Below are positions 1 through 8,660 of a stretch of 23,438 nucleotides of DNA, piece after piece (the first letter of the stretch is position 1; each line of letters opens with the position of its first letter). This DNA is from a virus: the IMG/VR virus record IMGVR_UViG_3300045912_000377, positions 1 to 23,438 of that record, one strand, 5' to 3'. Below the pieces are notes generated by a model, which worked only from the letters and a program-made list of their open reading frames with translations, was not told where the DNA came from and searched no databases. The translations under genes were made by a program, and so were the position numbers.

Positions 1-484
1 TCAGGCGCACCAGCGTGCGCATGCGCGGGTCCACCTCCTCGTACCCTGAGCCGCCGGCGGCCACCAGTTCTTCGGCCCCGTCCGCGTGGAAGCTCACCCA
101 CACGGGCGTCGTGTTGGCCAGCGGCGGGCGATCGTCTACCGGCGGCAGCTCCGACGGCGGGAAGTTGGGGTCACCCGGCGTGGGCGGCGGCAGACCCGGC
201 GTGTACGGCGGCGCGATGTCGCCGGCCGGGATCACCGGCGGGTTGGGGCTGAACGTGCGGCACACCTGCTGGAAATACCACCCGACGGCCGGGTAGTCCG
301 GCGGCAGGTAGCCGGAGAGGTCCACGTACAGCAGCTCGGCCGTACTGGCCGGCAGCAGGCCATACGTGATTGCCGTCACCACGCCATCATCCACCGTGGC
401 GTACATGACGGCGGCGCCCATGTCCAGCACCCCGCCCGCCACCGCAATGGTGGCGGGCGCGAGGCGCAGGGCGGTGGTGGCCAC
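1..484 (-). CDS. Proline-rich putative tail protein, C-terminus beyond window
   Basis: An open frame enters from a GTG at 484 and runs off the left edge with 161 codons visible and no stop. I do not recognise the family. The first 75 residues look like a small beta-rich domain (VMYATVDDGVVTAITYG around residues 27-42). Residues 80-121 are very proline-rich (IAPPYTPGLPPPTPGD), like a linker, and a second domain begins near residue 126 (TTPVWVSFHADGAEELV). Its place after the tail hub and minor tail genes suggests a distal tail or fibre-associated protein; this rests on position only. The start is uncertain: no Shine-Dalgarno is visible before the GTG, and ATGs at 421 and 406 are alternatives. 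The frame is the same as that of the preceding gene, separated only by its UGA stop and seven codons. Confidence 0.6.
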   Translation of the reverse strand, partial: MATTALRLAPATIAVAGGVLDMGAAVMYATVDDGVVTAITYGLLPASTAELLYVDLSGYLPPDYPAVGWYFQQVCRTFSPNPPVIPAGDIAPPYTPGLPPPTPGDPNFPPSELPPVDDRPPLANTTPVWVSFHADGAEELVAAGGSGYEEVDPRMRTLVRL

Positions 485-505
485 GGGCAGAGGGCCGGTG
501 GGGCG

Positions 506-943
506 TCAGCTGGCGGCGCCGATGCGCAGCAGGCCGGCGGACTGGTCCGAGTCCAGCTGCAGCACGTCACCGTCCGCCAGCGTCAGGGAGCTGCCGCGGT
601 CGTACCACCCGATCAGCGGGCCGCCGGCCGGTGTGTTGTTGAAGAGGATGACGAACCGGAATGGGCCCACACTGCCGCCGCTGGCGGTCAGCGTCAGGTC
701 GTCCGTGCTCAGCACGGCCACGCCGCTGGTCCCCTCCTCCGCCACGCTGGTGTTGGTGAGGGCGATGCCGTTGGCGGGGTAGCCGTTGCCGGGGGACAGC
801 TCGCTGGGCAGGTCCGCCCGCACCGCGTTGGCCGCGGCGGGGGCGTCGTTGCTCAGCAGGAATCGCAGGTCATCCGCGGCAAGGTTGTGCACCTTCTGCG
901 CCAAGTCGGTGGTGAACACGCGGAAACGGTTGAAAGTCGCCAC
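506..943 (-). CDS. Minor tail / tail appendage protein (145 aa)
   Basis: A 145-residue protein with a GTG start at 943, supported by a GAGGA Shine-Dalgarno about 8 nt upstream. The N-terminal part (FTTDLAQKVHNLAADDLRFL, residues 10-29, then a DAP motif) resembles a recurrent small phage protein usually found next to tail fibre genes. The second half (LTASGGSVGPFRFVILFNNT, then LIGWYDRGSSL) looks like an all-beta domain. I place it as a minor structural tail protein from these motif impressions and from position downstream of the tail hub. No enzymatic motif is visible. The stop is UGA followed by C, and the next gene continues in the same frame. Confidence 0.7.
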   Translation of the reverse strand: MATFNRFRVFTTDLAQKVHNLAADDLRFLLSNDAPAAANAVRADLPSELSPGNGYPANGIALTNTSVAEEGTSGVAVLSTDDLTLTASGGSVGPFRFVILFNNTPAGGPLIGWYDRGSSLTLADGDVLQLDSDQSAGLLRIGAAS

Positions 944-981
944 TATTCAGTCCTCGGGGTGGGTGGGGGTGGGGCCCTGCA

Positions 982-1839
982 TCATAGTACCTCATCCAGC
1001 ACGACCGGCACGCTGCTGTAGCCGGCCGCGGCATAGCTCACGGCGGAGAGCTGGCGGAGGGTGGCCAAGAAGCTGCGGCGCTGCAGGTGCACCGTGTCTC
1101 CGGCATCCTGCACGACGTACACCTGCCCCGCCTGCCCCAGCTCCTCCAGCATGTCCCGCACCACCGCATAGGCCTCCGCGTCGGGCAGGTTCGAGAACTG
1201 CATGGCCATGCTGCGCCCCTTGGGCCGCACGTCGTAGTACCGCACGCCGGTCAGGGACTGCGCCACCTGCGTGTTGTCCACGAAGCCGAACTCGGCGCCG
1301 ACGGAGAAGTTGTAGGTCGGCATGAACTGCGGGGCCAGCACCAGCCGGCCCACCTGCACGTACCCGTCCCCGTTGCTGTCGTCGTTCAGCTCCACGCGCC
1401 AGTACCGCGCCGTCACCTCCGCCGGCAGTACCAGCACCGCGTCCCGCGGCGGGTCCAGCGCGTCAATCTGCGCGTCCGTGAGCCGCCGCGTGGCGGCGTT
1501 GGGGTGCCCAGCCGGCAGCAGGCCCACGGGCCACTGCGGGCCCCACACCTCCACCCACCCGCTGTCGTACAGCGCGCCGCTCATGTCGCTGGCGTTGCTG
1601 CCACGCACGCGCCACTGGGCCGCACTGCGCAGGTTGTGCCGCACCAGCGCCACGACGCGCACGGCCCGGCCGCCGGCCCCCATGTCCGCCTGCAGCTGCG
1701 TGCTGGCCACCGTTTCGTCCGTGCTCCGGGCCGCGGTGGCCAGCTGCGGCAGCTGCAGGTTGCTCAGCGGCAGCGTCGCGCGCCAGCTCCCGCCAGACAG
1801 CACCGCCGTGTCGCTGACCATGGGCCAGCCGAAGAACAT
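982..1839 (-). CDS. Minor tail protein, possible carbohydrate-binding-like segment (285 aa)
   Basis: I chose the ATG at 1839 because GTAAGG lies about 8 nt upstream; a GTG at 1845 in the same frame would add two residues but sits too close to that purine run. The protein is beta-rich. A segment near residues 143-170 (ARYWRVELNDDSNGDGYVQV) resembles galactose-binding/discoidin-like modules, in which a strand with RYWRV-type residues precedes a loop rich in N, D and G. The remainder (YNFSVGAEFGFVDNTQ, then YYDVRPKGRSMAMQF) has the look of siphophage distal tail components encoded after the hub. Assignment to a tail tip component is by position and general character. The stop of the upstream hub gene is only 9 nt before the start, so translation is probably coupled. 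Confidence 0.65.
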   Translation of the reverse strand: MFFGWPMVSDTAVLSGGSWRATLPLSNLQLPQLATAARSTDETVASTQLQADMGAGGRAVRVVALVRHNLRSAAQWRVRGSNASDMSGALYDSGWVEVWGPQWPVGLLPAGHPNAATRRLTDAQIDALDPPRDAVLVLPAEVTARYWRVELNDDSNGDGYVQVGRLVLAPQFMPTYNFSVGAEFGFVDNTQVAQSLTGVRYYDVRPKGRSMAMQFSNLPDAEAYAVVRDMLEELGQAGQVYVVQDAGDTVHLQRRSFLATLRQLSAVSYAAAGYSSVPVVLDEVL

Positions 1840-1848
1840 GCGCACGCC

Positions 1849-3414
1849 TTACCCCCACAAGGTGAGCGTGGCCTCGCCGGCCACCGGGTCCAGCTGGAAC
1901 CCCAGCACCCGCATCAGTTTGCCGTCCTGCAGCCCGAAACGCGAGTACCGAAGCTCCACGACGGCGCCCAGCTGCACCTGCGCCAGCGCCGCCCCGGGAA
2001 GCCGCACCGTCACCTCGTACCGCTCCCGCTGCACCCCGTACAGGCCCAGCAGCCGGGCCGCCTCCGCCGCGCCGTCGGTGCGGCACGCCAGCAGCGTTTC
2101 CACCACCAGCTCCGGCGCCAGCAGGTGCTGCGCCTGCACTGCCGGGTCTTCCACCACCGCGTCCTGAAACGGCTGGGCCAGCCGGGCCCGCCGGGCCGCA
2201 CTCACGCTGCCGGCCAGCCCGTTGGTCTGCACCGTCCAGTTGGGCGCGCATCGCACCGTGACGCGGTACGCCGGCAGGCCGCCCCGGGACAGGGGCACGC
2301 GCCGCAACGCGCCGGACTTGATGCGGTCCCCGTCCAGCAGCAGCACCGGCGGGCCGGTGGGGGCGTCGAGGCGCTGGATGCGCAGCACCCCGTTCTCATC
2401 CGCCCCCCACCACGCCCCCACGCTCTGCGCCAGCAGGTCCAGCGCCTCCGCCACCGTCGTTTCCGCAGCCACGTACAGCCCCACCGTGGCCGGCTGCAGC
2501 TGGTCCAGCGCCGCCACGTCGGCCGCGCTGATATCGCCCGGGGCCAGCCCCGCCCGCTCCACCAGCAGGCGCTGAAAGACCTGCGCCGCAGTGCGGTCCT
2601 GCGGCCACAGGCCCTCCACCGCATCGCACGTGACCTGCCCCACCGGCGTGCTGCCCAGCCGGAAGAACCCGCCCCCTTTCCAGACCCGGAAGCTGCCGGC
2701 CGCCGGCTGCACGCTCTGCAGCTGCGTGGCGTCCGCGTAGTCCGGGCCACGGGACAGCAGGGCCCCGCTGTCATACACCGCCATCACGTCCCGCACCGGC
2801 CCGTCGTTCACCTGCCAGATCAGCCGGCTGGTGTTGACCAGCACGGGCGCGACGTTGAAGCACCAGCCGTAGAGCACCGGCTTGGGCTTGCCCTGCAGGT
2901 CGCTGGCAATGCCCTCCAGCCCGTTGGGCAGCACGTTCGTGCCGGCGAACTTCGTGGCCTGCAGCTGCCCGGTGGTGAACGTCTGCCGGTCCCGCAGGCG
3001 CACTCGCGCCTCCGCCAGCGTCAGCTCCGGTTGCTCCGCCACCGCTTCCAGCAGCAGCGTGTAGCCGCCCGGGAACTCCGCGGCCGGGGTATCCGCCACG
3101 TACAGCCGCACCGGCCGGCCGTCCACGCTCACACGGCCCAGCCAGTCCAGCCCCCCGTCATCATTCCGCAGCAGCAGCTCCCCGTAGCCCACCCGGCTGG
3201 CACCGCCGGTGGTGCCCACGTCAAACAGATCACGCCGCACCGTGGCGGGCGTGACCACCCGGGGCTCCACGGTGGTGTGCGGCGGCGTGCTGGTGCCGCT
3301 GGTGCTGAAGCCGGTGGAGGCCACCAGCAGCACGCGCTCCGCCGCCGCGTCCGGGTCGTAGTAGGTGATCGCCGCGACGTAGTTGCTGGCGCTGCGGGCG
3401 CTGGCGTAGCTCAC
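1849..3414 (-). CDS. Tail hub / tail-tip baseplate-like protein (521 aa)
   Basis: This gene starts with GTG at 3414 inside a GTGA overlap with the tape measure stop (3411-3413). The protein is 521 residues. Residues 60-145 form a beta-rich N-terminal part (VGYGELLLRNDDGGLDWLG). Residues 274-350 contain the helix-strand pattern seen in gp27-like tail hub domains: a VFQRLLVERAGL helix, TTVAEALDLLAQSVGAWWG, then ENGVLRIQRL. The last 80 residues return to beta structure and end in a Gly-Glu-Ala-Thr-Leu-Thr-Leu type strand, as in phage hub/Tal proteins. The position immediately after the tape measure is where siphophages encode the hub that contacts the tape measure tip. No peptidoglycan hydrolase motif is visible. 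Confidence 0.7.
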   Translation of the reverse strand: MSYASARSASNYVAAITYYDPDAAAERVLLVASTGFSTSGTSTPPHTTVEPRVVTPATVRRDLFDVGTTGGASRVGYGELLLRNDDGGLDWLGRVSVDGRPVRLYVADTPAAEFPGGYTLLLEAVAEQPELTLAEARVRLRDRQTFTTGQLQATKFAGTNVLPNGLEGIASDLQGKPKPVLYGWCFNVAPVLVNTSRLIWQVNDGPVRDVMAVYDSGALLSRGPDYADATQLQSVQPAAGSFRVWKGGGFFRLGSTPVGQVTCDAVEGLWPQDRTAAQVFQRLLVERAGLAPGDISAADVAALDQLQPATVGLYVAAETTVAEALDLLAQSVGAWWGADENGVLRIQRLDAPTGPPVLLLDGDRIKSGALRRVPLSRGGLPAYRVTVRCAPNWTVQTNGLAGSVSAARRARLAQPFQDAVVEDPAVQAQHLLAPELVVETLLACRTDGAAEAARLLGLYGVQRERYEVTVRLPGAALAQVQLGAVVELRYSRFGLQDGKLMRVLGFQLDPVAGEATLTLWG

Positions 3415-6400
3415 CGGCCGCTGATCCCGATGCCGACGCCACCGCCACCGCGGGCCGCGGACAGCTGGGCCCCGCTGCGCACCTCCACCGCCACCCGGTT
3501 CACCGCTTCCACCACGCGATACGTGGCGTCCACCTCCGCCTCGGTGCCCTTGGCCGCCACCAGCGTCAGCCGCTCCACCCGCTCCTGCAGCACGCCCAGC
3601 CGCTCCTGCAGCGTCCGGTTCACCTCCCGCAGCTCAGCCACCGTGGCCTGCAGTGCGTCCTGCAGCTGCGCCCCGGCCGTGGGCTGGCCGCCGGGCGTGC
3701 CGGGGGCCGCGCCGCCCGCGCCACCCTCCCCCGGCCGCTCCAGCTCCTGCAGCGCCCGCTGGTAATACTCGCCGGCGCCGGCCGCGTAGGTCTTGAACAG
3801 GTCGTAGAACTCGTTCTCGCGCAGGCGGGTGGCCAGCTTGGCGTTCTCGTCCGCGATCAGCTGCTCAATGGCCCGGTCGGCGCTCTCCCGGATGGCCTCC
3901 TTGGTCTCCTGCAGCTTGGCCACCGTGGCCTCAGCGTCCGCCGTGATGCGCGTGCGCTCCTCCTTCAGCGTGTCCACCAGCCGGCGGGCGTTCTCCTGCG
4001 CCTCCGCCTTGGCCTTCTCCAGCACCTCCACCTGCCGGTTGGCCGCCTCGGTAATGGCCTCCCGCTGCAGGTCCAGCGCCTTCAGGGCTTGCTGCTGGCC
4101 CTCCACGCTGCGCCGCAGCTGCTCCAGCTGCTGCTGGTCCACGGGCAGGGTGGCCGCGAACTGCTCGCGCACGGCCGCCACCACGTCCTGCACGCGGTTG
4201 AAGTCCTCGACGAACCCGCTGTTGCTGGCGTTGAAGGCGCGGCTGGCGGCCAACAGGGCGTTGGCGGCTTGCGGCAGCTGCTGCGCGGCGGCCGCGTCCC
4301 CACCCTGCGCGGCCTGCGCCAGCTGGTCGAACTGCCGGCGGGCCTCCGCCAGCTGGTCCTCCGGCGACAGTGGGCTGAAGGTGCCCAGCTGCAGGCTGTT
4401 GCTGAAATCGTCCAGCGCCGCCACCACCTGCGTGGACACCTGCACCGACTTCTCCAGCGCCTGCAGCTGCTGCTGGGACACCTGCAGCTGGTCCCGCGCC
4501 GCCCGCGTTTGCTCGTCCAGCGCCTTTAGGCGCAGCTTCGTCTCCTCCTTGATGGCACTGATTTGGGCGTCGAACCCCTTGACCTGCACGGCCAGCCCGG
4601 CCTGCACGGCTTCGATCTGGGCATTGATGGCGGCCACCTGCGCCGCCGCGGCGCTGCGCGTCACCTCGATCAGCAGCTCCGTGGCCTTCAGCTCATCGGC
4701 AGCCGCCGCGTTGATGGCCTTGGTCCCGTCCTCGATGGCGCGCTGCGTGGCCAGCGCCTCCCGCTCCGCGAACTGCACGAACTGCAGCAGCGCCACGTTC
4801 GTCTCGGTCATCCCGCTCCGCACGGCGTCCGCCAGCTCCTGCCGCTGCCGGCTGGCCAGCTGCGCGTCCTCCGCCGCCCGCCGCTCGCCGCTGGCGGCCA
4901 GCCCCCGCACCACCAGCCCCTCGCTGGTGCGCCGGTCCTGCTCCAGCCGCTCCGCCTCCCTTGCGGCCAGCAGCGCCGCGTTGTACAGCCGCAGCGCCGC
5001 CAGCTCAGCCTCGCTGGCGCCGCGGGCAATGGCGTCAAAGATGCGGTTGGCCGCGTCCTCCACGTCCCGCGCCCGCTCCGCACCCCGCGGGTCCGTGAAC
5101 GCCTGCGTGTCCAGCTCCAGCGCCCGCACCCGGCGGCGCTGGTCCTCCTGCGCCTGCGCGGCGGCCTTGGCCTCCTCCTCCGCCCGGCGCTGCTGGTCGG
5201 CCGCGAACTTCTGCCGCTCCGCCAGCTGGGCGGCGGCCAGCGCCGCCAGCGTCGTGGCGTCCGCGGACGCCTTGACGGCCGCGGCATACTCCCGCTGCTG
5301 CTGCTGCGCGAACTGCACGGCGTCGGCCTCCGCCGTGTTGCCCTGCGCCCGCAGCTCGCGCACCCGGAAGTCTTCCTGCAGCTGCCGCTGCTGCTGCGCG
5401 AACTCCGCCTCAGCCTGCCGGCGCAGCTCCGCCGCCGCGGCGTTGATTTCGCGCAGCTTCTCCACGTAGGGCGCCAAGTTCTTGGCGGCCGCCTGCAGCA
5501 GCCGGTTGCCGCTGGCGGCCAGCTGGTCGTAGACCTTGAGCACGCCCTCCGGGTCGCCGGTCACCTTGGTGCCCTTGGGCAGCACCGCCTTCGCCTGCTC
5601 CACCAGCGCCTTGCGCTGCTCCTCGATATCACGCAGGGCGGCCTTCAGCGGGGTGTCCGTGCCCGCCGCCTTGTCCACGAACGCCTGCAGGTTGGCCTCG
5701 AACGCCTCCCGCGCCTGCCGCATCTTCTCCGCCGCCTCCTTGGCCTTGGCGGCCGAACCCAACAGGCCGCCCACCAGCCCGGCCACACCGCCCACAATGG
5801 CGCCCACGGGCCCGGCCACCTGAGCGCCCATCAGGGCCCCGGTGGCCGCGCCACCCACGGCGCCCAGCGTCCGGTTGGTGGTCATGCTGCCGACGCCGTA
5901 GCCCACGGCCAGCCCACCCAGCGCGGCGCCGCCGTACTGCATGAGCGGGGTGGTGGTCATGCTGCCGATCCCGGGCAGGCCCGCACCGGGCGTCTGTGCG
6001 CCGGCCACGCCGGTGGGCAGGGCGGCGCCCAGCGCGGCGGTGAGGCGCTTGAAGACGTTGGCGGCCAAGATGTCCGCGAACACCTTCAGGAACAGGTCTT
6101 TCAGCGTCTGGGTGAAGTCGCGGAAGCCGTCCAGCCCGCTGCGCAGCACGCGCTCGATACCGCCGGACAGGGTGCGCTGAAACTGGTCTGCGAACGCCTG
6201 CGCCAGCCGCTCCTGCTCCTTGGCCGCCTTCTTGGCCGCCTGCGCCGCCTCCTTGGCCAGCTCCTTGCGCTTCTCCAGCTGGTCGTTGGTCTCAATCGCC
6301 TGCAGGGTCAGCCGCAGCTCCTCCGCCACCGCCGCCTCACGGTCCTCCAGCTCCTGCCCCGTCAGCGTGCGCCGCGCCTGCAGCACTGCGGCGGCGGCCT

Positions 6401-8258
6401 GCTGCTGCGCCCGCACCCGGGCCAGCTCCACACCCTCCAGCCCAGCCAGCTCCACAAGGTCCGCCGCCGCCCGGACCCGGTCCGCGTTGGCCTGCGCCAG
6501 CTCCCGGGCCCGGCGCTGCAGCACCGTGGACTCGGCCAGCCGCAGCTCCTCCGCCACCGCCGCCTCCGTCAGCGCCAGTAGCTCCCCCTGCAGCTCCCGG
6601 CGCGCCTCCGTCAAGTCGTTGACCGCCTTGTTGCGCACCACCTGCAGGTCCGCCTCGCGCCCGATCATCCCCTCCAGCTCCAGCGCCTGCTGGGCCAGCC
6701 GCACCCGGTCCGCTGCAGCGTCGCGCACCGCCTGCGCCTTCTTCACCCCCTCCTCGTCCACTGCCTTCACCGGCGTACCACTGGCCGCCGTCACCGGCGC
6801 CGGGACGTTGGCCAGCGCCTGCTGCGCCGCCAGCGTGCGCTCCAGCTCCGCGTTGTACTTGGCCTCGTCCTCCGCCAGCTTCTTCTGCACAGCGTTGTAG
6901 GCGACGTAGCCGGCGGCCAGCCCGCCCACGGCCGCCAGCACGCCGGCGATGCTGCCCTTGGCGGCGCTGAGCAGGGTGGCCGCCGTGGCCATGCTGCGCA
7001 GCGCCTTTACCACGTTGAGCAGGCCGGTGATGACCCCGCCGCTGGACATGACCGCTTGCGCCACGGCCACCAGCCGGGCCTGCACCGCGTAGGCGGCCGC
7101 AGCGGCGGCGGCACCGGCCAGTGCGGCGGCGACGACCGGCAGGTTGCTGGCGAGCAGCTGCATGCCCTGCACCAGCGTGGTCAGCACGACGTTGACGGCC
7201 GGCAGCGACTTGGTGCCGATCTCGATAAAGGCGGCCGACAGCTGGTTGCGCAGCTGCTGCGTCAGGGCGGCTGAGGTGGCGGTGGCCTTGTCGAAGGCGT
7301 CGGAGCTGGCGCCGCTGGCGTTGCGAATCTGGTCCAGCGCGTCCGCCGCCTTCACCCCGCCATCCGTCAGCAGGCTCAGCACCGCCGTCTTGCCGCGGAT
7401 GTCGGAAAAGAGGGCGTTGATGGCCTCCTCACTGTTGCCGCTGGCCTCCGCGAACTCTTTCAGGAAGTTGACGAACCCCACGGCCTTCAGCTTGGTGCTG
7501 TCGAACTCCTTGGCCAGCGCCGGGAACTGCTTCTTGAACTCCTCCGTGGGCTGGATGATGCTGACGATGGCCGACCGGATGCCGGTGATGCTCTCCGCGG
7601 TGTTGATGCCGCCGGCGGTGAGGCGGGCAGTGGCGGCCAGCACGTCTGCCAGATCGACGCCAAAGGCGGCGGCCACGGGGGCCGCCTTGCCGATGCTGGC
7701 GGCCAGCTCCCCGAACGTGGTCTTGCCCAGCTGGATGGCCTTGAAGAACTGGTCGCTGGCCACGTTCACGTCCAGCTGCGTGGTGGCGTAGGCGTTGACC
7801 ACGCTGGTGAGCGCGTCCACGGCCGTGGCCGTGTCCGTCACGCCGGCGATGGCGCTGCGGGCGGCCACGTTCAGGAACTCCATCGCCTTGCCGGCCGGCA
7901 CGCCGGCGCTGATGATGTCATACAGGCCCTTCGTCAGCTCCGCCGTGCTCTTGACCGGCAGGTCGCGGAACGTGTCCAGCACCTGCCGGCTGAACACCGT
8001 CATGCTGGCCGTGGCGTTGTCCGTGACTGTGCTGACCAGCGCAATCTGGGCCTCGAACGCCTGCGCGTCCGCCACCGCCTTGCGCAGCGCCGCACCGACG
8101 GCCACGAAGCTGGCCATGCGGCCCACCAGCGCGCCAAGGCTGCGCTCGGTGCCCTCCGCCCGCTGCCCCAGCTTGTTCAGCTCATCGGCCAGCTTCTGCG
8201 TGGCCACGACCGCCCCGGTGCTGTCCACCCGCAGGCCCAAGACCGCAATATCAGCCAT
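3411..8258 (-). CDS. Tape measure protein (1615 aa)
   Basis: This is the longest gene in the window and sets tail length. I chose the ATG at 8258 (MADIAVLGL), which has GGAGG just upstream; a GTG at 8273 in frame has no Shine-Dalgarno. Residues about 60-340 match the TP901-type tape measure core (QVLDTFRDLPVKSTAELTKG, ISAGVPAGKAMEFLNVAARS, FGELAASIGKAAPVAAAFGV). Hydrophobic stretches follow at about 372-402 and 435-456, and a glycine-rich hydrophobic stretch at 776-836. Residues 500-730 and 860-1540 are mostly alpha-helical coiled coil rich in A, E, Q and R. Using the usual 0.15 nm per residue, the tail would be about 240 nm long. The start overlaps the chaperone stop by 8 nt and the stop overlaps the hub start. 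No lytic transglycosylase or peptidase domain is evident. Confidence 0.95.
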   Translation of the reverse strand: MADIAVLGLRVDSTGAVVATQKLADELNKLGQRAEGTERSLGALVGRMASFVAVGAALRKAVADAQAFEAQIALVSTVTDNATASMTVFSRQVLDTFRDLPVKSTAELTKGLYDIISAGVPAGKAMEFLNVAARSAIAGVTDTATAVDALTSVVNAYATTQLDVNVASDQFFKAIQLGKTTFGELAASIGKAAPVAAAFGVDLADVLAATARLTAGGINTAESITGIRSAIVSIIQPTEEFKKQFPALAKEFDSTKLKAVGFVNFLKEFAEASGNSEEAINALFSDIRGKTAVLSLLTDGGVKAADALDQIRNASGASSDAFDKATATSAALTQQLRNQLSAAFIEIGTKSLPAVNVVLTTLVQGMQLLASNLPVVAAALAGAAAAAAAYAVQARLVAVAQAVMSSGGVITGLLNVVKALRSMATAATLLSAAKGSIAGVLAAVGGLAAGYVAYNAVQKKLAEDEAKYNAELERTLAAQQALANVPAPVTAASGTPVKAVDEEGVKKAQAVRDAAADRVRLAQQALELEGMIGREADLQVVRNKAVNDLTEARRELQGELLALTEAAVAEELRLAESTVLQRRARELAQANADRVRAAADLVELAGLEGVELARVRAQQQAAAAVLQARRTLTGQELEDREAAVAEELRLTLQAIETNDQLEKRKELAKEAAQAAKKAAKEQERLAQAFADQFQRTLSGGIERVLRSGLDGFRDFTQTLKDLFLKVFADILAANVFKRLTAALGAALPTGVAGAQTPGAGLPGIGSMTTTPLMQYGGAALGGLAVGYGVGSMTTNRTLGAVGGAATGALMGAQVAGPVGAIVGGVAGLVGGLLGSAAKAKEAAEKMRQAREAFEANLQAFVDKAAGTDTPLKAALRDIEEQRKALVEQAKAVLPKGTKVTGDPEGVLKVYDQLAASGNRLLQAAAKNLAPYVEKLREINAAAAELRRQAEAEFAQQQRQLQEDFRVRELRAQGNTAEADAVQFAQQQQREYAAAVKASADATTLAALAAAQLAERQKFAADQQRRAEEEAKAAAQAQEDQRRRVRALELDTQAFTDPRGAERARDVEDAANRIFDAIARGASEAELAALRLYNAALLAAREAERLEQDRRTSEGLVVRGLAASGERRAAEDAQLASRQRQELADAVRSGMTETNVALLQFVQFAEREALATQRAIEDGTKAINAAAADELKATELLIEVTRSAAAAQVAAINAQIEAVQAGLAVQVKGFDAQISAIKEETKLRLKALDEQTRAARDQLQVSQQQLQALEKSVQVSTQVVAALDDFSNSLQLGTFSPLSPEDQLAEARRQFDQLAQAAQGGDAAAAQQLPQAANALLAASRAFNASNSGFVEDFNRVQDVVAAVREQFAATLPVDQQQLEQLRRSVEGQQQALKALDLQREAITEAANRQVEVLEKAKAEAQENARRLVDTLKEERTRITADAEATVAKLQETKEAIRESADRAIEQLIADENAKLATRLRENEFYDLFKTYAAGAGEYYQRALQELERPGEGGAGGAAPGTPGGQPTAGAQLQDALQATVAELREVNRTLQERLGVLQERVERLTLVAAKGTEAEVDATYRVVEAVNRVAVEVRSGAQLSAARGGGGVGIGISGR

Positions 8259-8655
8259 CGTCCTCCGCTCCACGGTCTGGTGGTGGGTGCCGTCGTACCG
8301 CGTCCAGCATCAGCAGGGCCTGCACCTCATGCGGCCGTGGGCAGCGGTCCGTCAGCTCCGCCCATGCCCGCACCGTCGTGTAACTCAACGGGGCCAGCCC
8401 GTCCATCGTGGCACCGCTGCGCCCAAACAGCTCGTCCAGCCACTCCAGCAGGTACTGCAGCGCCGGCGGGACCGGCGGCCCCGCCAGCTCCGCCTCCCAC
8501 CGGGCCACCCGGGCCGCCCATTCTGGCACGTCCCGGTACCGCTTGACCATGCCCGCCACATGCTGCCGGGGCGTGGTGCCGTCCTTGCCCGGCGTATCCA
8601 TGCGCGCCTGCTGGGCCACGTGGGCCCGCAGGCGCAGCAGCTCCTCAGTCCAGAA
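8251..8655 (-). CDS. Tail assembly chaperone, downstream (T-like) part
   Basis: This frame resembles the second part of siphophage tail assembly chaperones: PALQYLLEWLDELFGRSGA, then APLSYTTVRAWAELTDR, ending just inside the tape measure start. The only conventional start nearby is a GTG at 8619 with no Shine-Dalgarno in range. The frame reads on sensibly upstream of it (FWTEELLRLRAHVAQQ) and overlaps the end of the upstream chaperone gene. It is in the +1 frame relative to that gene. I therefore think it is made as a frameshift extension of the upstream ORF, as lambda G-T is. The coordinates begin at the TTC codon where the shift would place the ribosome. The fusion product would be 295 residues. 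Confidence 0.75.
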   Translation of the reverse strand, partial: FWTEELLRLRAHVAQQARMDTPGKDGTTPRQHVAGMVKRYRDVPEWAARVARWEAELAGPPVPPALQYLLEWLDELFGRSGATMDGLAPLSYTTVRAWAELTDRCPRPHEVQALLMLDAVRRHPPPDRGAEDDG

Positions 8656-8660
8656 ATCGG
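8645..8660 (-). other. Candidate +1 programmed frameshift site in tail chaperone genes
   Basis: In the zero frame the upstream chaperone ends CGA TTT CTG GAC TGA. The downstream chaperone frame is open through this point and is offset by +1. If tRNA-Phe on UUU (8654-8656) slips one base forward it still pairs with UUC (8653-8655), and decoding continues UGG ACU GAG GAG into the downstream frame, giving ...ARF-WTEELL.... UUU-C resembles known +1 slippery contexts, and the UGA stop follows three codons later. A -2 shift would give the same frame; I see no homopolymeric tract that favours it. Confidence 0.5.

Noticed and set aside
1087-3765. Very long plus-strand open frame (892 codons) and similar ones at 4563-6581 and 16488-19385
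   Set aside because: They lie antisense to confident minus-strand genes, are rich in His, Arg, Gln and Pro without recognisable domains, and are the expected mirror of GC-rich third positions.
8251-8619. Second tail chaperone as an independent gene from the GTG at 8619
   Set aside because: There is no Shine-Dalgarno in range (AGGAG lies more than 20 nt upstream), and the frame continues as plausible protein upstream. Frameshift expression is preferred, though not proven.
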